NCBI RefSeq assembly: GCF_000143415.4 | Contig: NW_003314317.1 | Coordinates: 124,001 to 188,000 of the forward strand | DNA length: 64,000 bases | Origin: Selaginella moellendorffii | Taxonomy: Eukaryota; Streptophyta; Lycopodiopsida; Selaginellales; Selaginellaceae | Reading direction: 5' to 3' | In this document: positions 8,816 to 18,471 of the stretch, in pieces | How positions within the stretch are numbered: the stretch's first letter is position 1 | Layout of the letters: each line of letters begins with the position of its first letter | Notes under the pieces: generated by a model | Told to the model about the DNA's origin: nothing | The model's input: the letters and a program-made list of their open reading frames with translations, nothing else | Databases searched by the model: none | Position numbers and translations under genes: made by a program

Positions 8816-11417
8816 TCAGACTGTTATTTTTTGCCTCCAACGCCTATACAATAATCTTGGAATTTCATCACTCTCCACACTATCAGGATTTAAACCCAAT
8901 AGTAATGCCATCTCTTCTCTAATACGTCCACGCTCATGTTCAGTGGTCGAAGAACCCATCCGGTTGAGCAGATTATGGAGATGCGGATAGTGCTTGGCTA
9001 GACAATATACATGCCATAAATGATGACTGGTGTCTGTCCGATCAAATGGCTTCTGATATACCGTTCCATCTGCCATTTGGTTGATTTCTGCAGCCACCTC
9101 CTGGACTGGCCGGTTCTCTATCACCATCGCTCCAAGCCGTTTTGCAAGGTCCCCCAGAACATACGGTCCTTCTTCGACGCGCCACCAGTGCGCTTTTCAA
9201 TCCTTGTGTCTGAATATTCACAATGATCTATAATCAAAATGGCGTGAGGCCTCACGTGACCTTACCTTGTGCAGGTTGTGAGCTTGGCCCAACATGGGTA
9301 TCTTCAACAGTAGCTGTTAACGCCGTTTCAGCATTTGGGGGTGGCCACGCTCCTGCATATAGAGCTTGTGAGATAACATTTAAACTTAAAGTGCGTACTC
9401 ACCAGGTTCGCAGAGAAGATACTGTTTTTCTTTGGCAACTGTAATTATATGCTCCATTGAAGTCACCTCTTCAATAGAGTTTGTCACCGCAACACACGGG
9501 ACACCCTTGAGTAGTGCGGCTCGAAAGAATAGTCCACCGCAGTTGTACTCGACAACGCATTTGCCCTTGAAGTCGGAAGCAGGTGACCCACCCGCTATTG
9601 CGTTGAAGACCCAACTGAGCATTTCCCATGCTGCACCTGGAGCTTTCTCTGGATTCGAAAGCTCCATAGCCGTCTTCAGTTCCTCAGGCACGGGTAAATT
9701 GACCTCCCTCAGATCAATTCGATCGGCCTTGTCGAACGAAGCTGGGAAGTCACTCCAGTCCCACTCTACTGCAGGACCAATAACAAGGGCAAGTGTGAAG
9801 ATGCGGACATTCATCAGTATCTTCTTCTTAGCCATTATCCCATGGATCTCCCGCATCTCCTTGCCTTTCAACCAAGCCTTCACCTCGTTCAAGGCCTTCC
9901 AGAACTTGTGATAGGATTCGGAGTCGTAGATCATATAGTGGATTGAAGATTCCACCTTCGCAAGTCCCACCATTAAGTCAATGATGGAGCTGACTTCGTC
10001 TGCATGAGTGATCTCCTCGTTTGTGAAGTCCATCACACAAAAGATGTTCTTGACCTGCTCATCTCCGCGGGAAATGATGCTCCTCCACCTTTGATCCTCA
10101 TCCGAATTCACGTATACCCGGTAAGGTTCTCGATAGGCCTCTGCTGCGGGGTCAAGTTGTTTCTGAAGCTGGCGGTCGACATCCCTCTTAATGAAATTTG
10201 GATACTGATCCAACTTCTCAGCTTTACTTTTCGTGGCATCCCGCAGCAGATCGATGAACTTGGGGGCCCCCTTCACGTACTCGTCGATGTCTTCATTTGA
10301 CAACTCCAGCTCTTCCATCATCTCTTGCGTGGTGTCGATGCTCACCCTCTCCACGGCCACTTGCTCGAAGATCCAATCCTTCAATAGCGCACGAGCTCTC
10401 AGAGTCGTGCACAAGTCCTCGTATGTCACAATATGGCCGGGAGTCATTTTGGTCTTGTTGAAGACTACCTCACCACGTAGAAGAGCATTAGCCACTGTCA
10501 GAAGGTCGTCGTCGTCTAGAGACCGCGAGAAACGCAAGGCGTTGAGCTTCAAATCATTGGGCTTCCGGCCGTCCTCCACACCCATTGAGTTTAGCAACTC
10601 CCCGTCATGGTACCTCCTCAGCACATCTACCCATTTGTCAAAAGCAACTTTTGTCGCGAGTAGAATGTTATGGATGCTGAGTGTGTCATTGACCCCCAGT
10701 GTTTTTGAGAGAAGACTCGAGAATTCCTGCAATGGAAATGGCGTGAGGCCATATGCTATGCCACATGCAACGAGGCTTACCTGCCACGCGCTAGTTGCTA
10801 GTGCACGTCCTTGTCCTGGTTTTTGTGGCTTTGGTGGGTGTAGTGTTCGAACCCGAGGCAATGGCATCACCGAGTAGCTTCTTTTTTGGAGCAGGAGAGT
10901 CGGACGTCGGCTTGAGCTTGACCACCCTTTTCTGCTTTGGGGTAATTTCCAGATCGACCCCCTTCCCTATCGCTTCACGAACTGGAGTCACTCTCAACGG
11001 CTCAATGTTGGAATATAATTTTTGAACATCGCCGTAGGTGAGGTCCGTGGATTCCATGTGATCTTCATAGACCCGCAGCGTCTTTGAAATTGTGGGCCTC
11101 CTGGACAACTTCTCCCTAGCTCCCTCTAGGAATTCCTCATAGCCACTGCCCCCCTCCGGGAAGCCGCTAGGATGTGCAAGGTGGATCTTGAAGGCGGACG
11201 CTGTCTCTACCACAAGTGCCAGTCCATATTCTTGCATGGAACTACATGGAGTGTCTGTCACTTGGATGAGGATCCCCATGCATTCTTTTCTCCCACCATC
11301 TGTGTTGTACAGCCTCAGATCCTCGCCTTCCATCCCGAAAGTCCAACTGGTGAGCTCCTCCCCCTTCTCTGCATCCACATTGATAGTGGCTGGAAGAAGA
11401 ACGCAATTCTTTGCCTG
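8816..11417 (-). CDS. Multi-exon gene of unknown function inside the DNA transposon
   Basis: I do not recognise the family. Open segments joined by consensus splice sites are: 11417 to about 10830 (after an AG acceptor), then through 10781, 10726-9403, 9352-9266, and a last exon of uncertain acceptor ending at 8816 (or at about 9118 in another frame). Introns 10780-10727 and 9265 to about 9210 begin GTAAG and end CAG or AAAAG; both contain copies of the palindrome family. The segment 11417-10791 and the segment from 10870 are in frames offset by one, so a short intron or a one-base lesion lies near 10830. The product would exceed 700 residues, mostly helical and charged, with lysine-rich KPQKPGQG and PKQKRVVKLK stretches and a C-terminal GKCVVEYNCGGLFFRAAL segment that only faintly recalls a methyltransferase fold. 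It points away from the transposase gene. Confidence 0.55.
9239..9257. repeat. Palindrome copy in an intron
   Basis: ATGGC then GTGAGGCCTCAC, a perfect 12-bp palindrome at 9244-9255. Located in the predicted intron just after the exon ending at 9266 of the minus-strand gene. Confidence 0.8.
10738..10756. repeat. Palindrome copy in a 54-bp intron
   Basis: ATGGCGTGAGGCCATATGC, a degraded member of the family, within the predicted intron 10780-10727 of the minus-strand gene. The intron has GTAAG at one end and TTGCAG at the other, and its length is a multiple of three without stops. Confidence 0.7.
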
Positions 11418-11529
11418 TTCAGAAATGCACAACAATTAGAGCTGACAGATGAAAAGCTAGCAGCTGGAAATAACGTGAAGCCACATGCCATTCACCACTG
11501 CATCAGATGTCTTGAGGCTGCATCCTAAG

Positions 11530-11551
11530 ATGGCGTGAGGCTACACGCCAT
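11530..11551. repeat. Palindrome copy
   Basis: Arms ATGGCGTG and CACGCCAT with one mismatch in the centre. Lies upstream of the exon that starts at 11417 on the minus strand, probably in an upstream intron or leader. Confidence 0.8.
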
Positions 11552-11606
11552 CTGTAACCGGACTACACTCGAGAGCCCAATCAGTGCATGCCAATGTTGC
11601 TACTGA

Positions 11607-11628
11607 ATGGCATGTGGCCTCATGCCAT
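11607..11628. repeat. Palindrome copy, near-perfect
   Basis: Arms ATGGCATG and CATGCCAT around TGGCCT. One of the best-preserved members of the family. Confidence 0.85.
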
Positions 11629-11877
11629 TTTCTACTTGGCCTAAAAGACTTACCATTTGAAGTCGAATGGAGGTGTGACAATCGAAGCCGGACTCGCTGG
11701 CGAATGTGCACTGTGTGTGCAGCGGATCGTAGCAGCAAGGCTACTCTGCCACTTACAGTTGGAGAGTGGCACTGAAATCTCCCGGGATGCCAAGTGGGCT
11801 GTGTGTGGGTGGCGGAGTTGGCAGCGAAGTTACAAACTGGGTGTGTCTTGAAGTGGACACCGATGCACACAAGCACG

Positions 11878-12020
11878 ATGCGAGCGCGAGTGTGATGCAA
11901 GCGCGAGTGGACGCCGATGCACACGAGAAACCTGTAAAGAAGGTAGATGAGCGCGAATGTGAGCGTGATCGCGAGTGGGAGCGCGATGCGAGCGCGAGTG
12001 TGCGAGTGCGAGTACGAAGC
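11878..12020. repeat. Degenerate GAGCGCGAGTG short repeat
   Basis: GCGAGCGCGAGTG and variants recur about eight times. The ORFs that run through it on both strands (arginine/histidine/alanine-rich) are by-products of the repeat. No separate function can be proposed. Confidence 0.6.
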
Positions 12021-12233
12021 AAAATGCAAAACCTAACCTCACACGCGCGAAATGTCACTAATCCTGCAACATCATCATTTCTCGGACTTGGGCGCCACCA
12101 TTAATTTCTGGATCGCCGCGCGCATGCATGCACATGAAATCCAAAAGAAATCCGCAACGTCATCATTCCTCGGACTGCATGCACGCGAAATCCAAAAGAA
12201 AGATCATGATTGGGATATCATTTAATACCCTCG

Positions 12234-13999
12234 TGTAAGCGACTAAATTTTCCATTCTACTTTAGTCACTTAACCACACCTCTGCCCACTTGGAGGAGTC
12301 TCATTCACAACCTCCATAAGTCCAATCTAGGACTTGGGACTTGCTAGCCCCGAGAATGGCATCCATGCCACTCAACATTTGCACTTGGTCCAAGTGCTCC
12401 ACATGTCCGATCCCATGACCGACACTCAAAGGTACCACCGACATAGCAGCCCGTTACGCTAAGGCCATGCCCAATCACCTTTGCCACACTGGTAGTCCAA
12501 TACCACTTGCATCACCGTCTTGGCTCTCCAAGACTAGGCAAACCATCCGTGAGTGGTCATCTCAGATCCACTCCTTAGCATCCTTAGGATGCCCACCGAC
12601 AAGGGGAATAGCCTTCCCCAATATCCCTCTATCAGTCCCCACTAAGTCCCTTTCTGCCCCTGGCCGTGTTTGCCAACACTGCCACTGGATCGAGACCCAC
12701 AGGCCCGACCACTAAGTCCCACGGTCCCCTGGGACTTCCTCACCACACGACTGTGTCCTTGGTCACTACCCCAGAGGACTGCTCCTCTTCCTTTCCACAG
12801 TCTGGGCCTTTGGGACAACATTTCGGAACACCGTGGCCTTACGCGAGCCACCTGGGTACTCTCCCCGCCTTTCGCCTTTAGGTGCTCTAGCCATGGGCTT
12901 AGAGCGAGGTTCCGTTGAGCCACGACAGGTATCCAAGTAGGTAGTGCCACCCACACTTGGACTGGGAGCATCGGCCAGTCGATCTCCCGGGGGAACTAGA
13001 GCCGGATCTTGAACACTTCACCAAGCTACCCCGCTTGTCGGTCCGTGTTCACTCTAGTCTTGGACTTCCCAGTGGGCAGCTCATCACCCAACACTGGGTC
13101 TGGCCTTCCTGGGCCAAACTGGCCTTTCCTGGCCAAACTGGCTCCACTGCAGTCCTCCCCCTACTATACTTTTGGAGCTCACCAAACCCCCCAGAGTCTG
13201 GGAGACGAACGCTTTGGGCTTTCACCCTCTCAGACTCGAACTCGGACTCGGACTCGGACTCGGACTCGGACTCGGACTCGGCCTCGGCCTCGGTATCGGT
13301 CCCGGTCCCGATCTCGGTCTCGGTCTCGGTCTTGGTCTCGGTCTCGGTCCCGGTCTTGGTCTCGACTTCGGACTCCATCTCGGGTCCATCTCGGACTCCA
13401 TCTCGGACTCCATCTCGGGTCCATCTCAGACTCCATCTCGGGTCCATCTCGGACTCCATCTCAGACTCCATTTCGGGTCCATCTCGGGTCCACCTCGGAC
13501 TCCATCTCGGACTCCATCTCGGACTCCATCTCGAACTCCATCTCGGACTCCATCTCGGACTCCATCTCGGGTCCATCTCGGACTCCATCTCGGACTCCAT
13601 TTCGGGTCCATCTCGGGTCCATCTCGGACTCCATCTCGGACTCCAACTCGGGTCCATTTCGGACTCCACTTCGGACTCCACTCGGGTCCATCTCGGACTC
13701 CACTTCGGACTCCAACTCGGGTCCATCTCGGACTCCACTTCGGACTCCAACTCGAGTCCATCTCGGACACTTCCACGTGTCATGTGTTGGTCCTTTTGGG
13801 TCCCTTTTTGGAGCCTCGCTTTTTGCTCGCTTCGTGCTCGTTCCTCGAGCACTTCGTTGGGAGTTCCACTCCCGCTCTTGACTTTTCAAGTCGGAGCTTT
13901 TGGTCCAAATGTGTTACGCTCGTTTGGCTCTCGCTTCGGCCACTACCACGTGGCGCCCTTCCGGCTCCACTTTGGGGCCTAGGGATTTTGTGTCTCACA
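12234..13999. mobile_element. Solo LTR of 1766 bp
   Basis: Starts TGTAAGCGAC and ends GTCTCACA, giving canonical TG...CA ends, with perfect 5-bp target duplications CCTCG at 12229-12233 and 14000-14004. No internal retrotransposon region remains, so it is a recombination product. It carries a large minisatellite (13235-13770). It is GC-rich and well preserved compared with its relative at 3128-4270, so it is the youngest layer of the nest. Confidence 0.88.
13235..13770. repeat. CTCGGA hexamer array grading into a 12/23-bp minisatellite
   Basis: From about 13235 CTCGGA repeats tandemly, passes through CTCGGT variants (about 13290-13370), then becomes arrays of TCGGACTCCATC and TCGGGTCCATC. 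Because the units are multiples of three without stops, several frames on both strands stay open for 200-340 codons (Ser-Asp, Arg-Thr, Leu-Gly or Glu-Ser repeats). These are not genes. Confidence 0.95.
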
Positions 14000-14069
14000 C
14001 CTCGCTATATTTATACCATGCATGATTGGATATTCCAAAGCATCTTGTATTTCCAAAAATGCCAGATGT

Positions 14070-16010
14070 TCAGCTAAATAAAGAATGGTATACAATGTCC
14101 TTCTTGATGACCCTGCAAAGAAGCATCTCGATCGGACACCACATGAGACCACACGAGCCTTACAATGTTTCAGGGGCATTTGCCATAGATCCGACCGTTA
14201 TTTTGCTCCAAGATTCTACAGTTTGGTGTGCATTGACCTTTCCATCGACATTGCAAAGGGACATCACAATCAGATGCGGGATCACAAGAAACCAACTTCA
14301 CTAACTCTGGTTTCACCAAGATCTACGTAAGGAGTTATGAAATGAAAGGACCCTCTCTATTGAAATGTGTTTATGGTCCTAGGGGCATTGTGACATATCA
14401 AACGATTTTGCATCAAGTTCTGTATTTGCATGTTTATCAAGCTACTGAATTGCTAAACCCTAAACCCTCCCTAAATATGTGGCAAATGCTGCGTGAAGAA
14501 AGATGCCCTTTCTGGGCAAATGCTGTAAGAGGCAGATGCCAAGCAGTTACACGGTGAATAATCTTGGCGCGGATCGTTGACATGGCATGGCAAAGTTCGA
14601 ATCACTGATATGGCACAGCTGGATCGAGGCAAGGACATGATGTGACAAAGTTCAACGTCCGACAGCAAAGTCTAGAAGCTACTCAGTTTGAAATTTGTCA
14701 GAGGAATTATAAGATCTGGTTTGTCAGAGGATTTGATGTGACGTTCAAGCGTGTGGGCTCATGCAATTTTGATCCCAAAAAATGCACCAAAAAATGCTCG
14801 GCGTCATCTGGCGTTATCTCTTGAATGGCGTGGGGCCGCATGCCATTTTAAGGAGCACATAGGAGTATATTCCTAGAATATTCTGACACGCGCGAGATTT
14901 TTTTGAGTTTTCTGGAGATCCAACCGTTAGATCGCAACTAGATTTTACAGAATGGTATACAATGTCTTTCTTGATGACCCTGCAAAGAAGCATCTCGATC
15001 AGACACCATATAAGACCACACGAGCCTTACAATGTTTCAGAGGCATTTACCATAGATCTGACCGTTATTTTGCTCCAAGATTCTACAATTTGGTGTGCAT
15101 TGACCTTTCCATCGACACTGCAAAGGGACATCACAATCAGATGCGGGATCACAAGAAACCAACTTCACTAACTCTGGTTTCACCAAGATCTACGTAAGGA
15201 GTTATGAAATGAAAGGACCCTCTCTATTAAAATGTGTTTATGGTCCTAGGGGCATTGTAACATATCAAAGGATTTTGCATCAAGTTCTGTATTTGCATGT
15301 TTATCAAGCTACTGAATTGCTAAACCCTAAACCCTAAACATGTGGCAAATGCTGCGTGAAGAAAGATGCCCTTTCTGGGCAAATGCTGTAAGAGGCAGAT
15401 GTCGAGCAGATGTATCTCAGGCTAGCGAAGGGGACAAACGAAAGCTAGCTATAAACATGACGGGATGCAAATAGATTACTAGGCTGGTCCTGCAAAAATC
15501 AAAAACCATAATTGAAAACATTGAAAATGCAAAAAGAAAGGTTTATAATATTTTTGAATTTTAAGCAACCAAAGGAATGTAAGTAGGGCATGTGTTTGTA
15601 AGTTTAAAAATGCCTCAACCACTTAAATTCCCAAGTAAATAAAGTTGTTTCTATTTTTGGTACAGGTAAACTTTATGTGGGCTCATGCAATTTTGAACCC
15701 AAAAATGCACCAAAAAATGCTCGACTAGCATTATTCTTTGAATGGCGTGTGGCCTTATATTGCCGTAAATGGACGTACACACACAGCATAATTATTCCTT
15801 TATATGGCGAATAATCTTGGCGCGGATCGCTGACATGGCATGGCAAAGTTCGAATCACTGACATGGCACAGCTGGATCGAGGCAAGGACATGATGTGACA
15901 AAGTTCAACGTCTGACAGCAAAGTCTAGAAGCTACTCAGTTTGAAATTTGTCAAAGGAATCATAAGATCTGGTTTGTCAAAGGATTTGATGTGACGTTCA
16001 AGCGTGTGTT
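14070..16010 (+). repeat. Rearranged internal duplication within the DNA transposon
   Basis: Three sub-blocks are present twice with few changes. Block A: 14070-14545 and 14937-15410. Block B (from AATAATCTTGGCGCGGATCG): about 14558-14758 and 15808-16008. Block C (GTGGGCTCATGCAATTTTG to the palindrome): about 14753-14846 and 15677-15765. The order is A-B-C in the first copy and A-C-B in the second, so a duplication was followed by rearrangement. A short run of plant telomere-like units (AAACCCT, two or three copies) occurs in both A blocks. No coding function recognised. Confidence 0.8.
14825..14846. repeat. Palindrome copy
   Basis: Arms ATGGCGTG and CATGCCAT around GGGCCG. A decayed duplicate is at 15742-15765, the second copy of block C. 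Confidence 0.8.
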
Positions 16011-16183
16011 ATTTTTGAATTCTCAAACTCATTCCTAGGTCTATCATTTTTGTGCGCCGTGTTCTTGGTTCCGCTGAGCGCAGTAAGCGCTGCTTGTGTA
16101 AGCGGCGTTGTGAGCTGTGGTTTATGCGTCTACGAGCGGTTGCGGCATTGCGAGCGGCAGTTTATGCGAGTGGCAGTTTGTGC

Positions 16184-16255
16184 GAGCGGCGCTACGAGCA
16201 GTTGCGGTGTTGCGAGCGGCGCTACGAGTAATTGCGGTGTTGCGAGCGGCACTGT
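16184..16255 (+). repeat. Short tandem repeat upstream of the transposase
   Basis: GAGCGGCGCTACGAG followed by AATTGCGGTGTTGC or CAGTTGCGGTGTTGC repeats a little over twice with a unit of about 32 bp. It lies just upstream of the predicted 5' intron of the transposase gene. Confidence 0.65.
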
Positions 16256-16344
16256 CTTTGGTGTGGCTACCGCTTCCTCTTGATATTCGGCACTTGTGCT
16301 TCCTGGTATGTTCACCATGGAATGGCTTAGGACCACATTTAGAA

Positions 16345-16366
16345 ATGGCATGAGGCCACATGCCAT
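16345..16366. repeat. Palindrome copy in the transposase leader intron
   Basis: Arms ATGGCATG and CATGCCAT around AGGCCA. First of three copies in the predicted intron 16306-16615. Confidence 0.85.
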
Positions 16367-16442
16367 CTTAGGCCCTTGCAATTTCATGGCTAGCATATTG
16401 TCATGTATGTTTTTACTTGCCTGCAGCTGTGTGTTTATCAAG

Positions 16443-16463
16443 ATGGCATGAGGCCTCATGCCA
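16443..16463. repeat. Palindrome copy in the transposase leader intron
   Basis: Arms ATGGCATG and CATGCCA around AGGCCT; the longest perfect palindrome of the family. Second of three copies in intron 16306-16615. Confidence 0.87.
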
Positions 16464-16512
16464 ATTTTGTGAATGTGAAATTTCACGTGGGTGTCAATAG
16501 CATGTTTGAATA

Positions 16513-16534
16513 ATGGCATGTGGCCTCATGCTAT
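16513..16534. repeat. Palindrome copy in the transposase leader intron
   Basis: Arms ATGGCATG and CATGCTAT around TGGCCT. Third of three copies in intron 16306-16615. Confidence 0.85.
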
Positions 16535-16616
16535 TGAGGTTGTTTGGTATGTTATGATTTAGGCCATTCTCCAATCATTTTTTGTATGGTTTTAACTTCT
16601 TTTCTGCACTTTCAGA

Positions 16617-18215
16617 ATGGCCTCCGCAAGTGCGACGCATGTTCCCTCCGTAGATCTTAAGAACCATGCTACATGGATTCAGGCAAAGGTGTTTCTAAAC
16701 AACCCCGAGGGGGAGGTGGTAGCTGAGGGCTTAGCCACAGTTGTTGATCCAAGAGATGCGGTTGCTAATCAAGAATTGGGCTGGGATGATATTGGAGTTG
16801 CGATTTTAGAGGTTGTTGACACAGAAGAAAACAGTCTGACTATTGGAAGCATTGTGCGGTGGAAATTGAGGCACTTAGTGTTTGAGAATGTGAAGGATTC
16901 ACAATCAAACACCACTACAACTGATGACAGAACATCTCTTCATGGGAAAAGAAAGTACACCTTCCTAAAGCGCAGCCAAAGGGATCTGAGCAACGAACCG
17001 AAAAGGCAGAAAATGGCGATGGAGGTTCGAATGGTCTCGACAGTTGCTTGTTACAAGAGGAGGTGCTGTCAACATGCTGATTGGGATGCTATTGAAGAGG
17101 AGAGAGCAAGATACAAGACATTGTCCTGGAAGGCAGCTCGCAATTTTGTGTATGAGGCATTACGGTCATCTGTTGATGCTTCAGAACATCAGGTGGGGGG
17201 CATGGTCTTCCAGAGGGGTTTGGTCTACATGAAGGCATGGAGAATCATTTATGGAGTCCCTCGAACCACATTCTACAGAATCAAAACTGAGTTCGAGGAA
17301 CAAAGGGTTCAACAAGCAGTCCATGGGAACGACGGTACTCACAAAACCAGGGGTCATGTTGTATATGGAGAGGCAATCTTCAAGAGGTTTGTCGAGACAT
17401 GTAGCGAGCAGCAACCACATAAAACCCGCCTCTTGGAAGATGGAACTCGAGACACCCAACGAGTTCTCCCTTCCATGTATACCAAGGGGGCTATATTGGA
17501 AGATGTGAATCGGGAACTCTAGAGTAATGGCTACAGGAAGCTGAGCCAATCTAGATTTAGTAGATTGTGGAGCAACAGGTTTAGGGATGTGAGTATAGGA
17601 AAGTACTCCAGCTTTTCAAAGTGTGACGAGTGCACTGCTATCAAAATGGCTTTGTCGAAGAATTATTGCATCGCTCAAGAGCGAGAGACGTTGGTTAGAA
17701 GGCGGCTCAACCACAACATCGAGCAGAGAAGCTGCAGGACTGCATATTATCATAACAAGATTCTCTCCATGGAGAGACCTGACTCTTACCTCTACATCAT
17801 CTACGACAAAATGGACCAGAAAAAGACGTGCTTACCTCGACTCAATCCTGCCCCCAAGGCAATCTCTTCATCCATGCAGCTGCCTGTGTCTCTGTTTGGC
17901 ATAATCACTCATGGGCATGGTGCCCAGAACTATGGGAACTTCTTTGTACCTCTATGGGGTGGCGGGGGTGCAAACATGATGATTGCGTCCCTAGCAAAAC
18001 ACTTAAGGTCTCTGCAAAGTGCGCAGACTGAGTTGAACGGCCAACCCTTGTATAAGGCCCTTGTCGATCGAACCCCATACAGGGTTCAGCTGGAGGAGGA
18101 GCAAAGGCTTGCAGTATCGTGTGGGGCCCCATGCCATCCCAGTGAATATGTTGGCCGTCAGATTGTAGGGTTAGGAATGACGTTCATCTTGGAAAGCTCA
18201 CCACACGCTCAATGA
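16617..18215 (+). pseudogene. Transposase-like protein of the DNA transposon (one in-frame TAG)
   Basis: A single frame of 533 codons is broken only by TAG at 17520-17522. The ATG lies two bases after a good acceptor (CACTTTCAG, 16615), pairing with a donor GTATGT at 16306, so a 310-bp leader intron is likely. The N-terminal third is acidic and ends in a basic segment (KRKYTFLKRSQRDL). The second half has WSNRFRDVSIGKYSSFSKCDECTAIK (a possible CxxC), a basic helix, then YLYIIYDKMDQKKTCLPRL, whose D-x-MDQ-K pattern resembles DUF7869-like or other unclassified plant and algal transposase domains, followed by LFGIITHGHGAQNYGNFFV. The catalytic role is inferred from position in a TIR element and this motif. 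The C-terminus may continue in further exons after about 18120, where another half palindrome sits. Confidence 0.6.
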
Positions 18216-18447
18216 ACAAACAAATAGTGTGTGCGCACATGCCATCGCTCTTCTTTAGCTTCAGATTCGGCTTGTTCACCTTGACAATGAGATTTATTAT
18301 ACAACCAGATGGACTCAGTTTGGACACAAAGTCACCGCGCTAGTCACCATGCCCCAGATATGTCTAGCCCCTGGACAAAAAACATATAATTTCACGTCAT
18401 TTTCAAATACTTGAAAATTTGTACCTAGTCCCATTTTACTGAATAAA

Positions 18448-18471
18448 TCCCACTTTAACGAAATAGAGCTT
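18448..18471. repeat. Right terminal inverted repeat
   Basis: Exact reverse complement of 8374-8397, followed by the second GGAG (18472-18475). Reverse transcriptase coding resumes directly after it. Confidence 0.95.

Larger units (their letters stand above)
8374..18471. mobile_element. 10.1-kb TIR DNA transposon of uncertain superfamily
   Basis: The two ends are perfect 24-bp inverted repeats (AAGCTCTATTTC at the left, its complement at the right). GGAG precedes the left end (8370-8373) and follows the right end (18472-18475); removing one copy restores the reverse transcriptase frame, so the boundaries are secure. The interior has a transposase-like ORF (16617-18215, plus), a multi-exon gene on the other strand (8816-11417), about a dozen palindromes, a duplicated non-coding segment and a nested solo LTR. 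A 4-bp duplication is known for Sola, Ginger and some other superfamilies; I cannot assign this one. Confidence 0.9.

Noticed and set aside
9432-10877. Plus-strand ORFs over the transposon accessory gene
   Set aside because: They are antisense to the longer minus-strand frame that has matching splice sites.
13235-13770. CRISPR-like repeats
   Set aside because: The units are contiguous with no unique spacers of fixed length, and the genome is eukaryotic. It is a minisatellite.
12957-14077. Overlapping 200-340 residue ORFs on both strands (Ser-Asp, Arg-Thr, Leu-Gly, Glu-Ser rich)
   Set aside because: They are open only because the CTCGGA-derived repeat has units divisible by three and no stops. 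No start context or flanking domain supports coding.
15318-15340. Interstitial telomere or chromosome end
   Set aside because: Only about three AAACCCT units, duplicated with their block at 14450-14468; too short for a telomere.
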